Both the position numbers and the translations under genes were made by a program. Source: Schlesneria sp. DSM 10557 (GTDB taxonomy: Bacteria > Planctomycetota > Planctomycetia > Planctomycetales > Planctomycetaceae). Taken from it: 64,000 nt of DNA. The notes beneath the pieces were generated by a model. The model searched no databases. It saw only the letters and a list, made by a program, of their open reading frames with translations, and was not told the DNA's origin. Positions 1-7,770 of the stretch are shown here, in pieces. Numbering within the stretch: position 1 is the first letter of the stretch; each line of letters starts with the position of its first letter. Where the stretch lies: positions 6,409,001 through 6,473,000 of the forward strand of contig NZ_CP124747.1 in assembly GCF_041860085.1 (NCBI RefSeq), written 5' to 3'.

Positions 1-75
1 CTGGCCAATCTGGACCAGGGCAATCACTCGCTCAGGGACCCGTTGTTGTCTGCAAGGTGTCTGCAGAGAGGATCA

Positions 76-101
76 GAGGGAATCCCTGTCGGGATTCCCT
101 C
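76..101 (-). terminator. Stem-loop, possible terminator of the oxidoreductase gene
   Basis: Perfect 11-bp inverted repeat (GAGGGAATCCC / GGGATTCCCTC) with a 4-nt loop at 87-90. It lies about 175 bp past the stop codon of the minus-strand oxidoreductase ending at 277. No good T-run follows on either strand, so termination is inferred from the stem alone. Nothing else is supported in bases 1-276. Confidence 0.4.
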
Positions 102-276
102 GTGACTGCTGTCCCGGGCAGTGCGTCTGCCCGTAGATCCTTTGAGTGTGTGCGCCGTCCAGGATCCCATATCTTTGCGGCGGGGCTGTGGGTGCTAACC
201 ATCGGTCGAGCCCCCCCCTGAGCCACTTGACCGGTTTGAAATCGTCTGACCAGCAGGGGGATTTGCCTCGATGGGA

Positions 277-1356
277 CTAGCTGACCTTGACCGGCTTGCC
301 CGTCTGGATGCTCTTCGCTTCAGCGTAGCAGACCTTCAGTGCGTCACGTGCGAGTTCGTCAGACAGAAGTCGTGGCGTTTCTCGTGACTTGACGGCGTCG
401 ACGGCCAGCTGGAGTTCGGCGGTGAAGGCAGAGCACCATTCGGTCCCTCCCTTGAGCTTCGGTTGGGTTACCTTGCCGCCGGTGACAACGGTGAGAGGGC
501 GGTCCGGGGTCCATTCACCCGCCAGGGTACTGGCGCTATAGAGAAGAGTGGCTTTCTCGAGATAGATTTCGAAGCCGGCTGAGAAACCGAGACCGTCGGC
601 GGCGATTCCTCCGCTGACAGCGCTGATGGCGAGTGACGGGTCTTCGTAGAGGTACTGGGTATGGACGTGATTGACGTATCCATCCTGAAGCAGACCGCGC
701 GAAAAGACCTGTTGCGGGACACCACAGATCAGGCTGATGAAGTGGTTGTCATGAATGTGGAGATCAATCCCCCACCCGCCGAGTTTGCGGAAGTCGGACA
801 TTTCGGCCGACCATTTCGGTGACGAGATGACGCGGCGGAAGTGAGCGGCCTGCAGCTTGCCGTATTTTCCGGACGCGATCGTCTCGGCGGCGAATTTGAA
901 TTCGGGGAAGAAGGGCAGCACCTGGGCCACCATCAATTTGCGGCCGGTCTTGCGCGCGGCAGCGACCATGCGCTCGGCTGACTTCAGGTCGATGGCGATC
1001 GGCTTCTCGATCAGGACATCCTTACCGGCGTTCAGCGCGGCGATGGCGACTTCTTCATGCTTGTCGTTTGGCAGGCAGATGTCGATCAGGTCGATGTCTG
1101 GAGAAGCCAGCATCTGCTCATAGTTATCGTAAGCGACGATCTTGGTGAGATCGAGCTTGGCGCCTCGAGGACCATAGTTCCCTTGGATCGAGGTCCAGTC
1201 GCCGATCAGCTTTTCGGGGCTGCGCGCGCAGATTGTTGTGACCGTGCCACCCTTGAGCTTCGAACCGGTGATGCGACCCGCTTCGTTGAATTTCATTGCC
1301 CCGGAAAAGTGGGCCCACCCCATGAAACCAATTCCGACGATTCCAATTCTAACCAT
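277..1356 (-). CDS. Gfo/Idh/MocA family NAD(P)-dependent oxidoreductase
   Basis: 359-residue protein of the glucose-fructose oxidoreductase/inositol dehydrogenase family. The N-terminus begins VRIGIVGIGFMGWAH, a Rossmann dinucleotide-binding loop. The segment IEKPIAID near residue 100 holds the conserved EKP motif, and WGIDLHIHDNHF holds the conserved acid/His region of the C-terminal alpha/beta domain. The frame stays open 98 codons further upstream, but ATG 1356 is preceded by a GAGAGG ribosome-binding site and the extra sequence is low-complexity and unlike the family, so I start here. The substrate cannot be told; planctomycetes carry dozens of such paralogs, many thought to act on sugars or glycosides. 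It has no signal peptide and is monocistronic as far as can be seen. Two more family members occur in the window (20665-21801 and 45914-46918). Confidence 0.9.
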   Translation of the reverse strand: MVRIGIVGIGFMGWAHFSGAMKFNEAGRITGSKLKGGTVTTICARSPEKLIGDWTSIQGNYGPRGAKLDLTKIVAYDNYEQMLASPDIDLIDICLPNDKHEEVAIAALNAGKDVLIEKPIAIDLKSAERMVAAARKTGRKLMVAQVLPFFPEFKFAAETIASGKYGKLQAAHFRRVISSPKWSAEMSDFRKLGGWGIDLHIHDNHFISLICGVPQQVFSRGLLQDGYVNHVHTQYLYEDPSLAISAVSGGIAADGLGFSAGFEIYLEKATLLYSASTLAGEWTPDRPLTVVTGGKVTQPKLKGGTEWCSAFTAELQLAVDAVKSRETPRLLSDELARDALKVCYAEAKSIQTGKPVKVS

Positions 1357-1845
1357 CAAAAAACCTCTCAATCTCGCGGCGTAAATTTCCCTGATTCTTG
1401 GCTGTAAGCATCTGGCTCCCCTATGGGAAAAGCAAGCGAGATGAGTTGCACAAAAACCAGGCAGCGAGGCGTTGCCTAAATGTTGTGCACGGCATTGCAG
1501 TGACTCGCTGGTGACGGACTGCAGTTTTGGCAGGTTGATTGTTTGTTGCGAAATGATGCGATGGGTTGGCCGCTTGGGGGCGTGGTTGGGGGTTCTTCTG
1601 GGTGTTTGTGCACGGATTTTGTGCATGTGAGATGTTTGCAGGCGATTCAAGTTGCAGGGTTGTTTCTGTCGATTTCTCGGATTGGACTAGATTTTCCTGT
1701 CTCGCCCCTGTTATCCTTCTGACGTCGTATTCCAGTTGATGACAGTCGCGGTGGTTAGCCGCAGGGATGGATTCCGGACACGACTCGTTGAGACCGCGCA
1801 GCACGATACAGGGAAGATACTCACGACCAGGAAAGGGGTGGCGGT
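1357..1845. other. Intergenic, divergent promoter region
   Basis: 489 bp between the minus-strand oxidoreductase and plus-strand csrA. Open frames here are short and have no recognisable product. It should hold both promoters, but I could not identify convincing -35/-10 pairs. Confidence 0.5.
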
Positions 1846-2049
1846 ATGTTGGTGCTCTCTCGAAAGCCAGGCGAAAAAATTCTGATTGGTGAAAATGTGA
1901 CGGTCACGATCGTCAGGATCGGTCCGAATACCGTGCGGATCGGTATTGAAGCGCCGCGCGACATGAATATCGTCCGCGAAGAGCTCTACCAGACGGCAGG
2001 GCATCTTGAAGACCCGCTCAAGGGGCATCAGGATGTGGAGTCTCTCTAA
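1846..2049 (+). CDS. csrA: Carbon storage regulator CsrA
   Basis: 67-residue RNA-binding protein. It starts MLVLSRKPGEKI and contains the conserved IGIEAPRDMNIVREEL segment, whose Arg and Glu residues form the RNA-contacting edge in CsrA dimers. The length is within the usual 60-75 residues. CsrA represses or stabilises mRNAs by binding GGA-containing hairpins near ribosome-binding sites; in many flagellated bacteria it controls flagellin and is antagonised by FliW. No fliW or flagellar gene is next to it here. ATG 1846 follows a strong AAAGGGGTGG site. The gene stands alone and is closed by the terminator at 2104-2138. Confidence 0.95.
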   Translation: MLVLSRKPGEKILIGENVTVTIVRIGPNTVRIGIEAPRDMNIVREELYQTAGHLEDPLKGHQDVESL

Positions 2050-2103
2050 AGAGAGCACCGCAGAGGACTCGCTCAGGGCGAGGACTCAAAACACCAAAAC
2101 ATC

Positions 2104-2138
2104 AAACCGACGTGGCACTCGTGCTCCGTCGGTTTTTT
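2104..2138 (+). terminator. Rho-independent terminator of csrA
   Basis: Perfect 9-bp stem AAACCGACG/CGTCGGTTT (2104-2112 and 2127-2135) with a second inner stem GCAC/GTGC, followed by a run of six T. It sits 55 bp past the csrA stop codon. Confidence 0.9.
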
Positions 2139-2298
2139 ATTGGTCTCTCAGGAAAGGACCGGCTCTAGTCCTGACGCCGTCAGCTCTGGCTTTCTGAACG
2201 AGTCGCTCGAAATCAGTCAGAGTATGTTACAGTACCAGGTGCCCATGCATTGATCGTGGTTTGAGTGATGACAAACGCTTGCTGGTGGAGCTTCCCCC

Positions 2299-3687
2299 AT
2301 GATGCATCTTTCGGGTTCTGGAGTGGCACACACGTGCGACGGCGTTTCGCGGCGCGACTTCATGCAGGTCGGCTCGCTAGGCGCGATCGGACTTTCGATG
2401 GCTGACGCCGCGGCGATGGAAGCGCGTGCCGCTGAGTCTTCAACGAAGCGGCCCGGCAAGGATCAGCGATCATGCATCATGATTTTCAATCTTGGTGCGC
2501 CGAGTCAGCTCGACACGTTCGATCCCAAACCGGATGCCCCCGCAGAGATTCGGGGGCCCTTCAAGGCCATCTCGACGAAGTCACCCGCGATTCAGATCAG
2601 TGAGATCTTCCCCCGACATGCCGCCATTGCCGATAAGATCTCGTTTGTTCGCAGTTGTAATCATGGTGCTCCCGCGGTGCATGATGCGGGATGGCAGATG
2701 ATGCAGACCGGGCGTTTCTTCACCGGAGGGGTCAACACGCCGCATGCCGGCAGCGTGACATCTTATCTGATGGGGCGCAAGACGGATCTTCCTCCCTTCG
2801 TGGTTCTTCCCGAACTGATGGGATCAGGGGGTGGAAACCTGCCCAACGGACAAGCGGGCGGGTTCCTCGGCAAGGCGTATGATCCCTTTGCCCTCAATGC
2901 GGATCCCTCCAGGCCCGACTTTGCAGTCCCGGATCTATTGCCTCCTGCGCAGCTTGGCGAAGTCCGCCTTCAGCGTCGTCAGCGCTTGCGGAACGTCGTC
3001 GAGCAGTCGCTCTCAGGATTCGAGCAAAGCGAGAATGCCCAATTGATTGACAGCAGTTTTCAGTCGGCCTTTCGTCTGATTTCCAGTCCACAGGCCCGCG
3101 AGGCGTTCGACCTGAACAAGGAATCGCCCGCCGTTCGCGAACGATATGGAATGAATCGGTTTGGCCAGTGCTGTCTTCTCGCGCGTCGCCTGGTTGAGGC
3201 GGGGGTTCGGTTCGTCACAATTAACACCTTCCTGACGGTGTTCAACGAAGTGACCTGGGACATTCATGGGACACTCCCTTTCACCTCCATCGAAGGGATG
3301 AAGAACATCGTGGCGCCCATGTACGATCAGGCCTACACCGCATTGATTGAAGACCTGGTCGAACGAGGGATGCTCGACGAAACCCTCGTCTGCAACCTCG
3401 CCGAATTTGGCAGAACGCCACGCGTGAATCCTGCGGGGGGGAGAGACCACTGGCCACAATGCTGGACCGTGTACTTTGCAGGAGGAGGAGTTCAGGGGGG
3501 CCGCGTTGTCGGACGGAGTGACCCGATTGGCGGTTATCCCGCGGAACGACCCGTGACGCCTCCCGATGTTGTCGCGACGATCTATCACAGTTTGGGATTC
3601 AATGTGGAAGAGCATCTTCCTGGTCCCGCAGGTCGGCCGTTTCCTCTGGCCGACTTCGGTACGAAGCCAATCCTTGAGCTGTTTTAG
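2299..3687 (+). CDS. DUF1501 domain-containing exported protein
   Basis: 462-residue member of the DUF1501 family (sulfatase/alkaline-phosphatase-like fold), greatly expanded in Planctomycetota. The N-terminus carries a twin-arginine-type signal, SRRDFMQVG followed by a small-residue hydrophobic stretch, so export to the periplasm is likely. Family landmarks are visible: GAPSQLDTFDPKPDAP, the NHGAPAVHDAGWQMMQTG block, LARRLVEAGVRFVTI, WDIHG, and LAEFGRTPRVN followed by GGRDHWP. DUF1501 genes are usually paired with a PSD1/DUF1549/DUF1553 cytochrome gene, but here no partner is adjacent, unlike the pair at 22607-27166. The biochemical function is not established. The start is the first of two adjacent ATG codons after GGAG. 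Confidence 0.9.
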   Translation: MMHLSGSGVAHTCDGVSRRDFMQVGSLGAIGLSMADAAAMEARAAESSTKRPGKDQRSCIMIFNLGAPSQLDTFDPKPDAPAEIRGPFKAISTKSPAIQISEIFPRHAAIADKISFVRSCNHGAPAVHDAGWQMMQTGRFFTGGVNTPHAGSVTSYLMGRKTDLPPFVVLPELMGSGGGNLPNGQAGGFLGKAYDPFALNADPSRPDFAVPDLLPPAQLGEVRLQRRQRLRNVVEQSLSGFEQSENAQLIDSSFQSAFRLISSPQAREAFDLNKESPAVRERYGMNRFGQCCLLARRLVEAGVRFVTINTFLTVFNEVTWDIHGTLPFTSIEGMKNIVAPMYDQAYTALIEDLVERGMLDETLVCNLAEFGRTPRVNPAGGRDHWPQCWTVYFAGGGVQGGRVVGRSDPIGGYPAERPVTPPDVVATIYHSLGFNVEEHLPGPAGRPFPLADFGTKPILELF

Positions 3688-4197
3688 CAGGAGAGAATGG
3701 GGATCGTCGTTTAGGTGAGCTTCGTCTGAATCGACCCGCGCGATCCTGTGGACCTGTCCCGTCGGTGGAAGCGTCGGCACGCTGAGGAGGGATGGCTTGC
3801 GCGGTGGCGATTCGCGCGTGTTTCAGCGGCATGTTCTTGAAAGACTTTGCCGTCTGGTGAGCAATCCGAGTCTGACACCGCGGCGGGCCTGATCGAGCCT
3901 GGATGAATGCTGCTTCGCGGGTATTGCTTTGTTGGTGCCCCTCTGGTTGGGGTTGCATCCCAGTCATCGCGCAGCAAAAAACCCTTCGCGAGCCGACGAA
4001 CTCAGACTCGATGAAATCGTGTCTGAAATCGCTGACTGCGAAGGGCTCGTCCCCCCCGACATCGCCGGATCGCGATCTGTTCGATCACGGATTGTCCGAC
4101 GATGTACGAGTCGCGTGATGCGAGTCTGCTCGTCGTAGACGTACAAGCAACCTCAGCATGGTGTTCGATTCATCCGACGGGCGTCCGGGCACTGCGA
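3688..4197. other. Intergenic region with a nested stem-loop
   Basis: 510 bp between convergent genes. No credible coding frame. It contains outer arms CCCTTCGC/GCGAAGGG (3982-3989 and 4038-4045) enclosing an inner hairpin at 4002-4026 (TCAGAC-T-CGAT / ATCG-T-GTCTGA, 3-nt loop). It could be a terminator or an RNA element; function unassigned. Confidence 0.45.
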
Positions 4198-4446
4198 TCA
4201 GTAGCCCGCGTTTTCGTTGAGGCCCTGCATGGATGCCTCACGGTCGGCTTTATACTTTTCCAGGGCGCGAATCTGCCGGGACAGTTTCTGCTCAGGCCCT
4301 TTGGGGAAATACTGAACATCATCATCCAGATAGTAGGCCGATGGCAAGGTTTGGCCTCCAATCGTTGTCTGAAGACATCCGATCGAATTGGCCGAGATCA
4401 GCAAGCCTGCTACCAGATGCATGTGCCAGCCCGATTTCGCTTTCAT
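4198..4446 (-). CDS. Small planctomycete lipoprotein
   Basis: 82-residue protein. A short basic N-terminus (MKAKSGWH) is followed by a hydrophobic segment ending in a lipobox-like SIGC at residues 21-24, so Cys24 is the probable lipidated residue. The mature part of about 59 residues has the segment GGQTLPSAYYLDDDVQYFP and then KGPEQKLSRQIRA. I recall the GGQTLPS...YYL.DDVQYFP motif from small hypothetical proteins widespread in planctomycetes; no function is known to me. ATG 4446 is preceded by AAGGA, whereas the upstream extension of the open frame has no site. The gene is 271 bp downstream of the PLP enzyme on the same strand. Confidence 0.7.
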   Translation of the reverse strand: MKAKSGWHMHLVAGLLISANSIGCLQTTIGGQTLPSAYYLDDDVQYFPKGPEQKLSRQIRALEKYKADREASMQGLNENAGY

Positions 4447-4717
4447 TGCAACATCCTTGCACGACAAATTCCCCACGAAGCAACCGTGGCGTTCCCTACT
4501 TAGATCGGCGAACGAAGCCCGAATCTTTCGCAGATTCAGCATAACCCGCCACATTTATGGCTTTCATGCAAGGGGCGAGGAAAATGGCATGCAGAAATGG
4601 GCGCACAAACTCTCTATTTTTCCCAGACATTCTGATCCGCAGAGGCGGGAGCGCGCCGCATTTCGGAGATTCTCGTTCTGATTCATTCTGTGATTGAAGT
4701 CACGAAGTCACGCGTCG

Positions 4718-5725
4718 TCAGGAAATTGTGATCCATTCCCGGAAGCGTGATTCATCCACGTTTCTTCCGCTCAGGACGATGACGATGTCCCCTTCTCCGT
4801 CCAGCGAGATCTTCCCGGTCAGCAGGGCGGCTGTGGAAATCGCGCCGGAAGGCTCGGTCCGCAGACCGTGGGTCTCGTAGAGCCACTTCATGGCTTTCCG
4901 TGTTTCCAGGTCGGGGACTGCAACCGCCTTCGACAGACACTTCTGAAGGATCGGCCAGTTGTGCTGACCCACGTCATAAGAGAGCAACCCGTCGCAGATG
5001 CTTTTGGGGTGGTCAACGCGCACGCGGTGTCCTGCGGCGAGCGACTGGGCGAAATCGGTTGCGCCGTCAGGTTCAACCCCAATAATTTGAGCGGTTGGGA
5101 AACCGTCGGCGATCGCCAGGGCGTGGCCTGCCATCAGGCCTCCCCCGCTGACCTGACAGACAAACTGTGAGATTTGCCGTCTTTCACGCTGAAGATCGCG
5201 AACGATTTCCAGGCCACCGACGCCATTCCCGGCAATCACATACGGGTCATCGTAGGGGGATGCCTGAACGGCGTGGTGTTCTTCCGCAATCTTGCGGGTC
5301 AGTTTGTCTCGTTCGCCCGTTTCGTGGTCTCGCGCGATGTCGTAGGTCATGACTTCGGCGCCGAAGGACCTGGTTAATTGAAATTTGACGTTCGGCGCGG
5401 TGTTGGGCATCACCACGATGACTTTTTTCTGATAGCGCATTCCGGCGAACGAAATCCCCGATGCGAAGTTGCCCGAGGAATGGGCTGCAACGGGAAGATC
5501 ACCGATGCGATCCAGATTCTTCGACATCCAGTACAGAGCCCCTAATAATTTGAAGGAACCGACAGGAGTCCACCCGTAGTCCTTCAGCCAGACGCGGCGA
5601 CCATTGGTCAGGCCGAGCTCTCGTTCAAGCGGGTAGGAGCGGATGAGCGGGGCAGGTGAAAGATGTTGGCGAATGACCGCTTCTGCATCGCGAACGTCTT
5701 CCATCGATGCGATTTTCAACGTCAT
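4718..5725 (-). CDS. PLP-dependent threonine dehydratase/racemase-like enzyme
   Basis: 335-residue fold-type II PLP enzyme resembling threonine/serine ammonia-lyases and racemases. The Schiff-base lysine lies in VGSFKLLGA near residue 60. HSSGNFASG is the substrate-binding loop, and SGGGLMAG is the phosphate-binding glycine loop. GVEPDGATDF and LSGRN near the end are typical C-terminal catalytic-domain segments. There is no ACT domain, so it resembles the catabolic/short type and not biosynthetic IlvA. The lysine motif is SFKLLGA rather than the common SFKxRGA, so the exact reaction is uncertain. ATG 5725 has an AAGGACG site; a longer frame to 5851 has none. It lies downstream of fmdB and yacG on the same strand. 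Confidence 0.8.
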   Translation of the reverse strand: MTLKIASMEDVRDAEAVIRQHLSPAPLIRSYPLERELGLTNGRRVWLKDYGWTPVGSFKLLGALYWMSKNLDRIGDLPVAAHSSGNFASGISFAGMRYQKKVIVVMPNTAPNVKFQLTRSFGAEVMTYDIARDHETGERDKLTRKIAEEHHAVQASPYDDPYVIAGNGVGGLEIVRDLQRERRQISQFVCQVSGGGLMAGHALAIADGFPTAQIIGVEPDGATDFAQSLAAGHRVRVDHPKSICDGLLSYDVGQHNWPILQKCLSKAVAVPDLETRKAMKWLYETHGLRTEPSGAISTAALLTGKISLDGEGDIVIVLSGRNVDESRFREWITIS

Positions 5726-5899
5726 TGGGGGGCGTCCTTCTCTAGAGGGCGTAATGGGTGGAGGGCTGTCGGTGAGAAAAGCTGGGCGACGGCAGGGTTT
5801 GCAGGGAATTCTCGTTCGCAGTGGAACAAAGCAATGGAACAAAGATGTCACGCGACCAGCGTTCGACGGAGCGGCATCGTCGTCTGGCCGCGTTGGCCC

Positions 5900-6130
5900 C
5901 TACTCGTCAGTGAGAAGTTCGTCTTCCAATTCCGCATCCTGACCGCTTGCCAATTCTTCCAATTGCCGGGCGGGGTCGAGTTTTTCCACGATGGCATAAC
6001 GCCCCTCGCACCACCGAATCAGGTCGACTTCTTTACAACGGCGACTGCAAAAGGGGGCGTAATTACTGGCAGGATCGGTGGCCGGAGCGACTGCCTTCTG
6101 GCAGATTGGGCATTCTGGCAAGCGGATCAA
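5900..6130 (-). CDS. yacG: Zinc-binding DNA gyrase inhibitor family protein YacG
   Basis: The C-terminal part reads CPICQ, then FCSRRCKEVDLIRWCEGRYAI after 15 residues: the Cys-x2-Cys...Cys-x3-Cys zinc site and RCxxxDLxxWxxxxYxI signature of YacG (DUF329). In E. coli, YacG binds GyrB and inhibits gyrase. The start is uncertain. TTG 6130 (76 residues, GGAAAAGAG about 10 nt upstream) keeps the gene clear of fmdB, while GTG 6250 would overlap the fmdB 3' end by 53 bp and add unrelated sequence. Family length is about 65 residues, which favours the shorter form. The acidic tail (DAELEDELLTDE) is common in the family. Confidence 0.85.
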   Translation of the reverse strand: MIRLPECPICQKAVAPATDPASNYAPFCSRRCKEVDLIRWCEGRYAIVEKLDPARQLEELASGQDAELEDELLTDE

Positions 6131-6197
6131 GATAGGTAAGCTCTTTTCCGGAGTTGTGACGGATCCACAGGGGTGCCGACGACGTCTGTGCCGAGCA

Positions 6198-6473
6198 TCA
6201 GCTGTCGGATTTGCTGCCGGAATCGCTTTTTGAAGCAGAACCGGAATCACTTGACGGCTTATCGGCTGCGGCTGCTTTCTTGTAAGAGTCGCTGCGATAG
6301 TCTGTCAGATAGAACCCGGACCCTTTGAAGATCAGACCCGCGCCGCCGCCAATCTGGCGTTTGGCCTTGGATTTGCCACATTTGGGGCACTTCTTGACCG
6401 GCGCCGCCTTGATCGACTGAAACTCTTCCCAGAGATGATCGCAGGCGTCACATTTGTAGTCATAAGTCGGCAC
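6198..6473 (-). CDS. FmdB-type zinc ribbon protein
   Basis: 91-residue protein starting VPTYDYKCDACDHLWEEFQ with a second CPKCG pair, the CxxC...CxxC zinc ribbon of the FmdB/putative regulatory protein family. The segment GGGAGLIFKGSGFYLTDYR is the standard family core after the ribbon. The tail is rich in Ser, Asp and Lys (residues 68-91) and probably disordered. GTG 6473 is supported by AGGAG 8 nt upstream; the same frame runs open to 7604 only because it lies antisense to thiL. It is followed after 67 bp by yacG. The family function is not established; FmdB was named from the formamidase locus of Methylophilus. Confidence 0.9.
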   Translation of the reverse strand: MPTYDYKCDACDHLWEEFQSIKAAPVKKCPKCGKSKAKRQIGGGAGLIFKGSGFYLTDYRSDSYKKAAAADKPSSDSGSASKSDSGSKSDS

Positions 6474-6689
6474 GAGAGAGGCTCCTGATATACAAAACGC
6501 GTTTGATCTTGACGCAGATGAAAAACCATCCGGTCGTTGTCCGCAAGGGCTGGATGAGAACTCCGAGGAATTCTCACGGAAGTCCGACGGAAGGGAATGC
6601 CGAAACCCGTCAGGACTGTCTAGATTCGCGTATGATAGCAACGCTGGCAAGTTTCCAAGGCTTTCTTCCTTAATACTTCGAAGTCTGAC

Positions 6690-7628
6690 ATGAGCCGCCC
6701 TGAATTCGATCTGATTCACTGGATACGTTCGCAGGTTCGAGATCGCGAGCCGGTCCGCGTCGGAATCGGGGATGACGCTGCCTGCCTTCGTCCACCAGCC
6801 GACCGCGATCAACTGGTCGCAATCGACATGCTGATGGAAGGGGTTCATTTCACCTTTCCCGACGCCACCCCTGAACAGGCTGGGCGAAAAGCACTGGCTG
6901 TGAATGTCAGCGACATTGCCGCCATGGCAGGTGAGCCGACCGCGGCGTTTGTTTCCGTGGCCCTTCCAAAGCACCGGGGGGCCCAATTCGCGCGGCGAGT
7001 GCACACCGGCGTCATCGAGCTGGCAGATGAATTCAACATCGTCATTGCCGGGGGTGATACCAATAGCTGGAACGGGCCACTGGTCATCAGCGTCACACTG
7101 ACCGGGCACCCTGTCGGTCCCCGTTCCATTTGCCGAGACGGGGCAAAACCGGGAGACTGGCTGTTTGTCACGGGGAAGCTTGGAGGAAGCCTGCCCACCA
7201 GGCACCATTTGACATTTACGCCGCGGCTCGCGGAAGCGAAGAAGCTGGCGCGGATGGTTGAACTGCATGCCATGATGGATATCAGCGACGGACTTGCGGC
7301 CGATCTGGACCACATTCTGACCGCCAGCCGGGTCGGTGCGCTGCTTGTAGCCGACCAGATTCCATTGACGGAGTGGGCACTCGCATCCACGGATGGTTCT
7401 TCTCCCTTGCAGCACGGACTCAGTGACGGAGAGGATTTTGAGCTCTTGTTTGCCGTGTCGCCTGAGGAGGGAGAACGATTGCTCGCTCAATGGCCCGAAA
7501 CGACACCCATCACCAGGGTGGGAGAAATTGTCGAAGCTGCGGGGTGCAGGATTCGGTATCCGGATGGAAGAATCGAACCGCTCAGTCCCATCGGGTGGAC
7601 TCATTCGCTGGACGCTGAGGGCCAGTGA
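6690..7628 (+). CDS. thiL: Thiamine-monophosphate kinase
   Basis: 312-residue ATP-dependent kinase that converts thiamine phosphate to thiamine diphosphate, the last step of cofactor synthesis. Family marks: FDLIHWIR at the start, GIGDDAAC (Mg-ATP site), DMLMEGVHF, KALAVNVSDIAAMAG, GGDTN, and DISDGLAADL followed by a late GLSDGEDFELLF. The length fits the 310-340 residue norm. It is divergent from fmdB across 216 bp, and I see no TPP riboswitch in that spacer, so thiamine-responsive control is not evident. No other thi gene is adjacent. Confidence 0.95.
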   Translation: MSRPEFDLIHWIRSQVRDREPVRVGIGDDAACLRPPADRDQLVAIDMLMEGVHFTFPDATPEQAGRKALAVNVSDIAAMAGEPTAAFVSVALPKHRGAQFARRVHTGVIELADEFNIVIAGGDTNSWNGPLVISVTLTGHPVGPRSICRDGAKPGDWLFVTGKLGGSLPTRHHLTFTPRLAEAKKLARMVELHAMMDISDGLAADLDHILTASRVGALLVADQIPLTEWALASTDGSSPLQHGLSDGEDFELLFAVSPEEGERLLAQWPETTPITRVGEIVEAAGCRIRYPDGRIEPLSPIGWTHSLDAEGQ

Positions 7629-7770
7629 TCGTCAGAGCGATTTTCGGGCCGAGCAGCCAAGTTGGGCGCGGCTGCCTGGAGGGGGATGGTGTGATCCATT
7701 TTCCGCAGAGTGTGCTGGTTCTTTCACGTACGTCTGATGATCTCTTCCCTGCTCACCATTGGTTTGAAGA

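Noticed and set aside
1357..1650. 98-codon N-terminal extension of the first oxidoreductase
   Set aside because: No ribosome-binding site at the far start, and the extra sequence is not Rossmann-like; ATG 1356 has GAGAGG.
6474..7604. Extension of the fmdB frame to a 468-residue protein
   Set aside because: It lies antisense to thiL, and the FmdB ribbon begins at GTG 6473 with its own AGGAG site.
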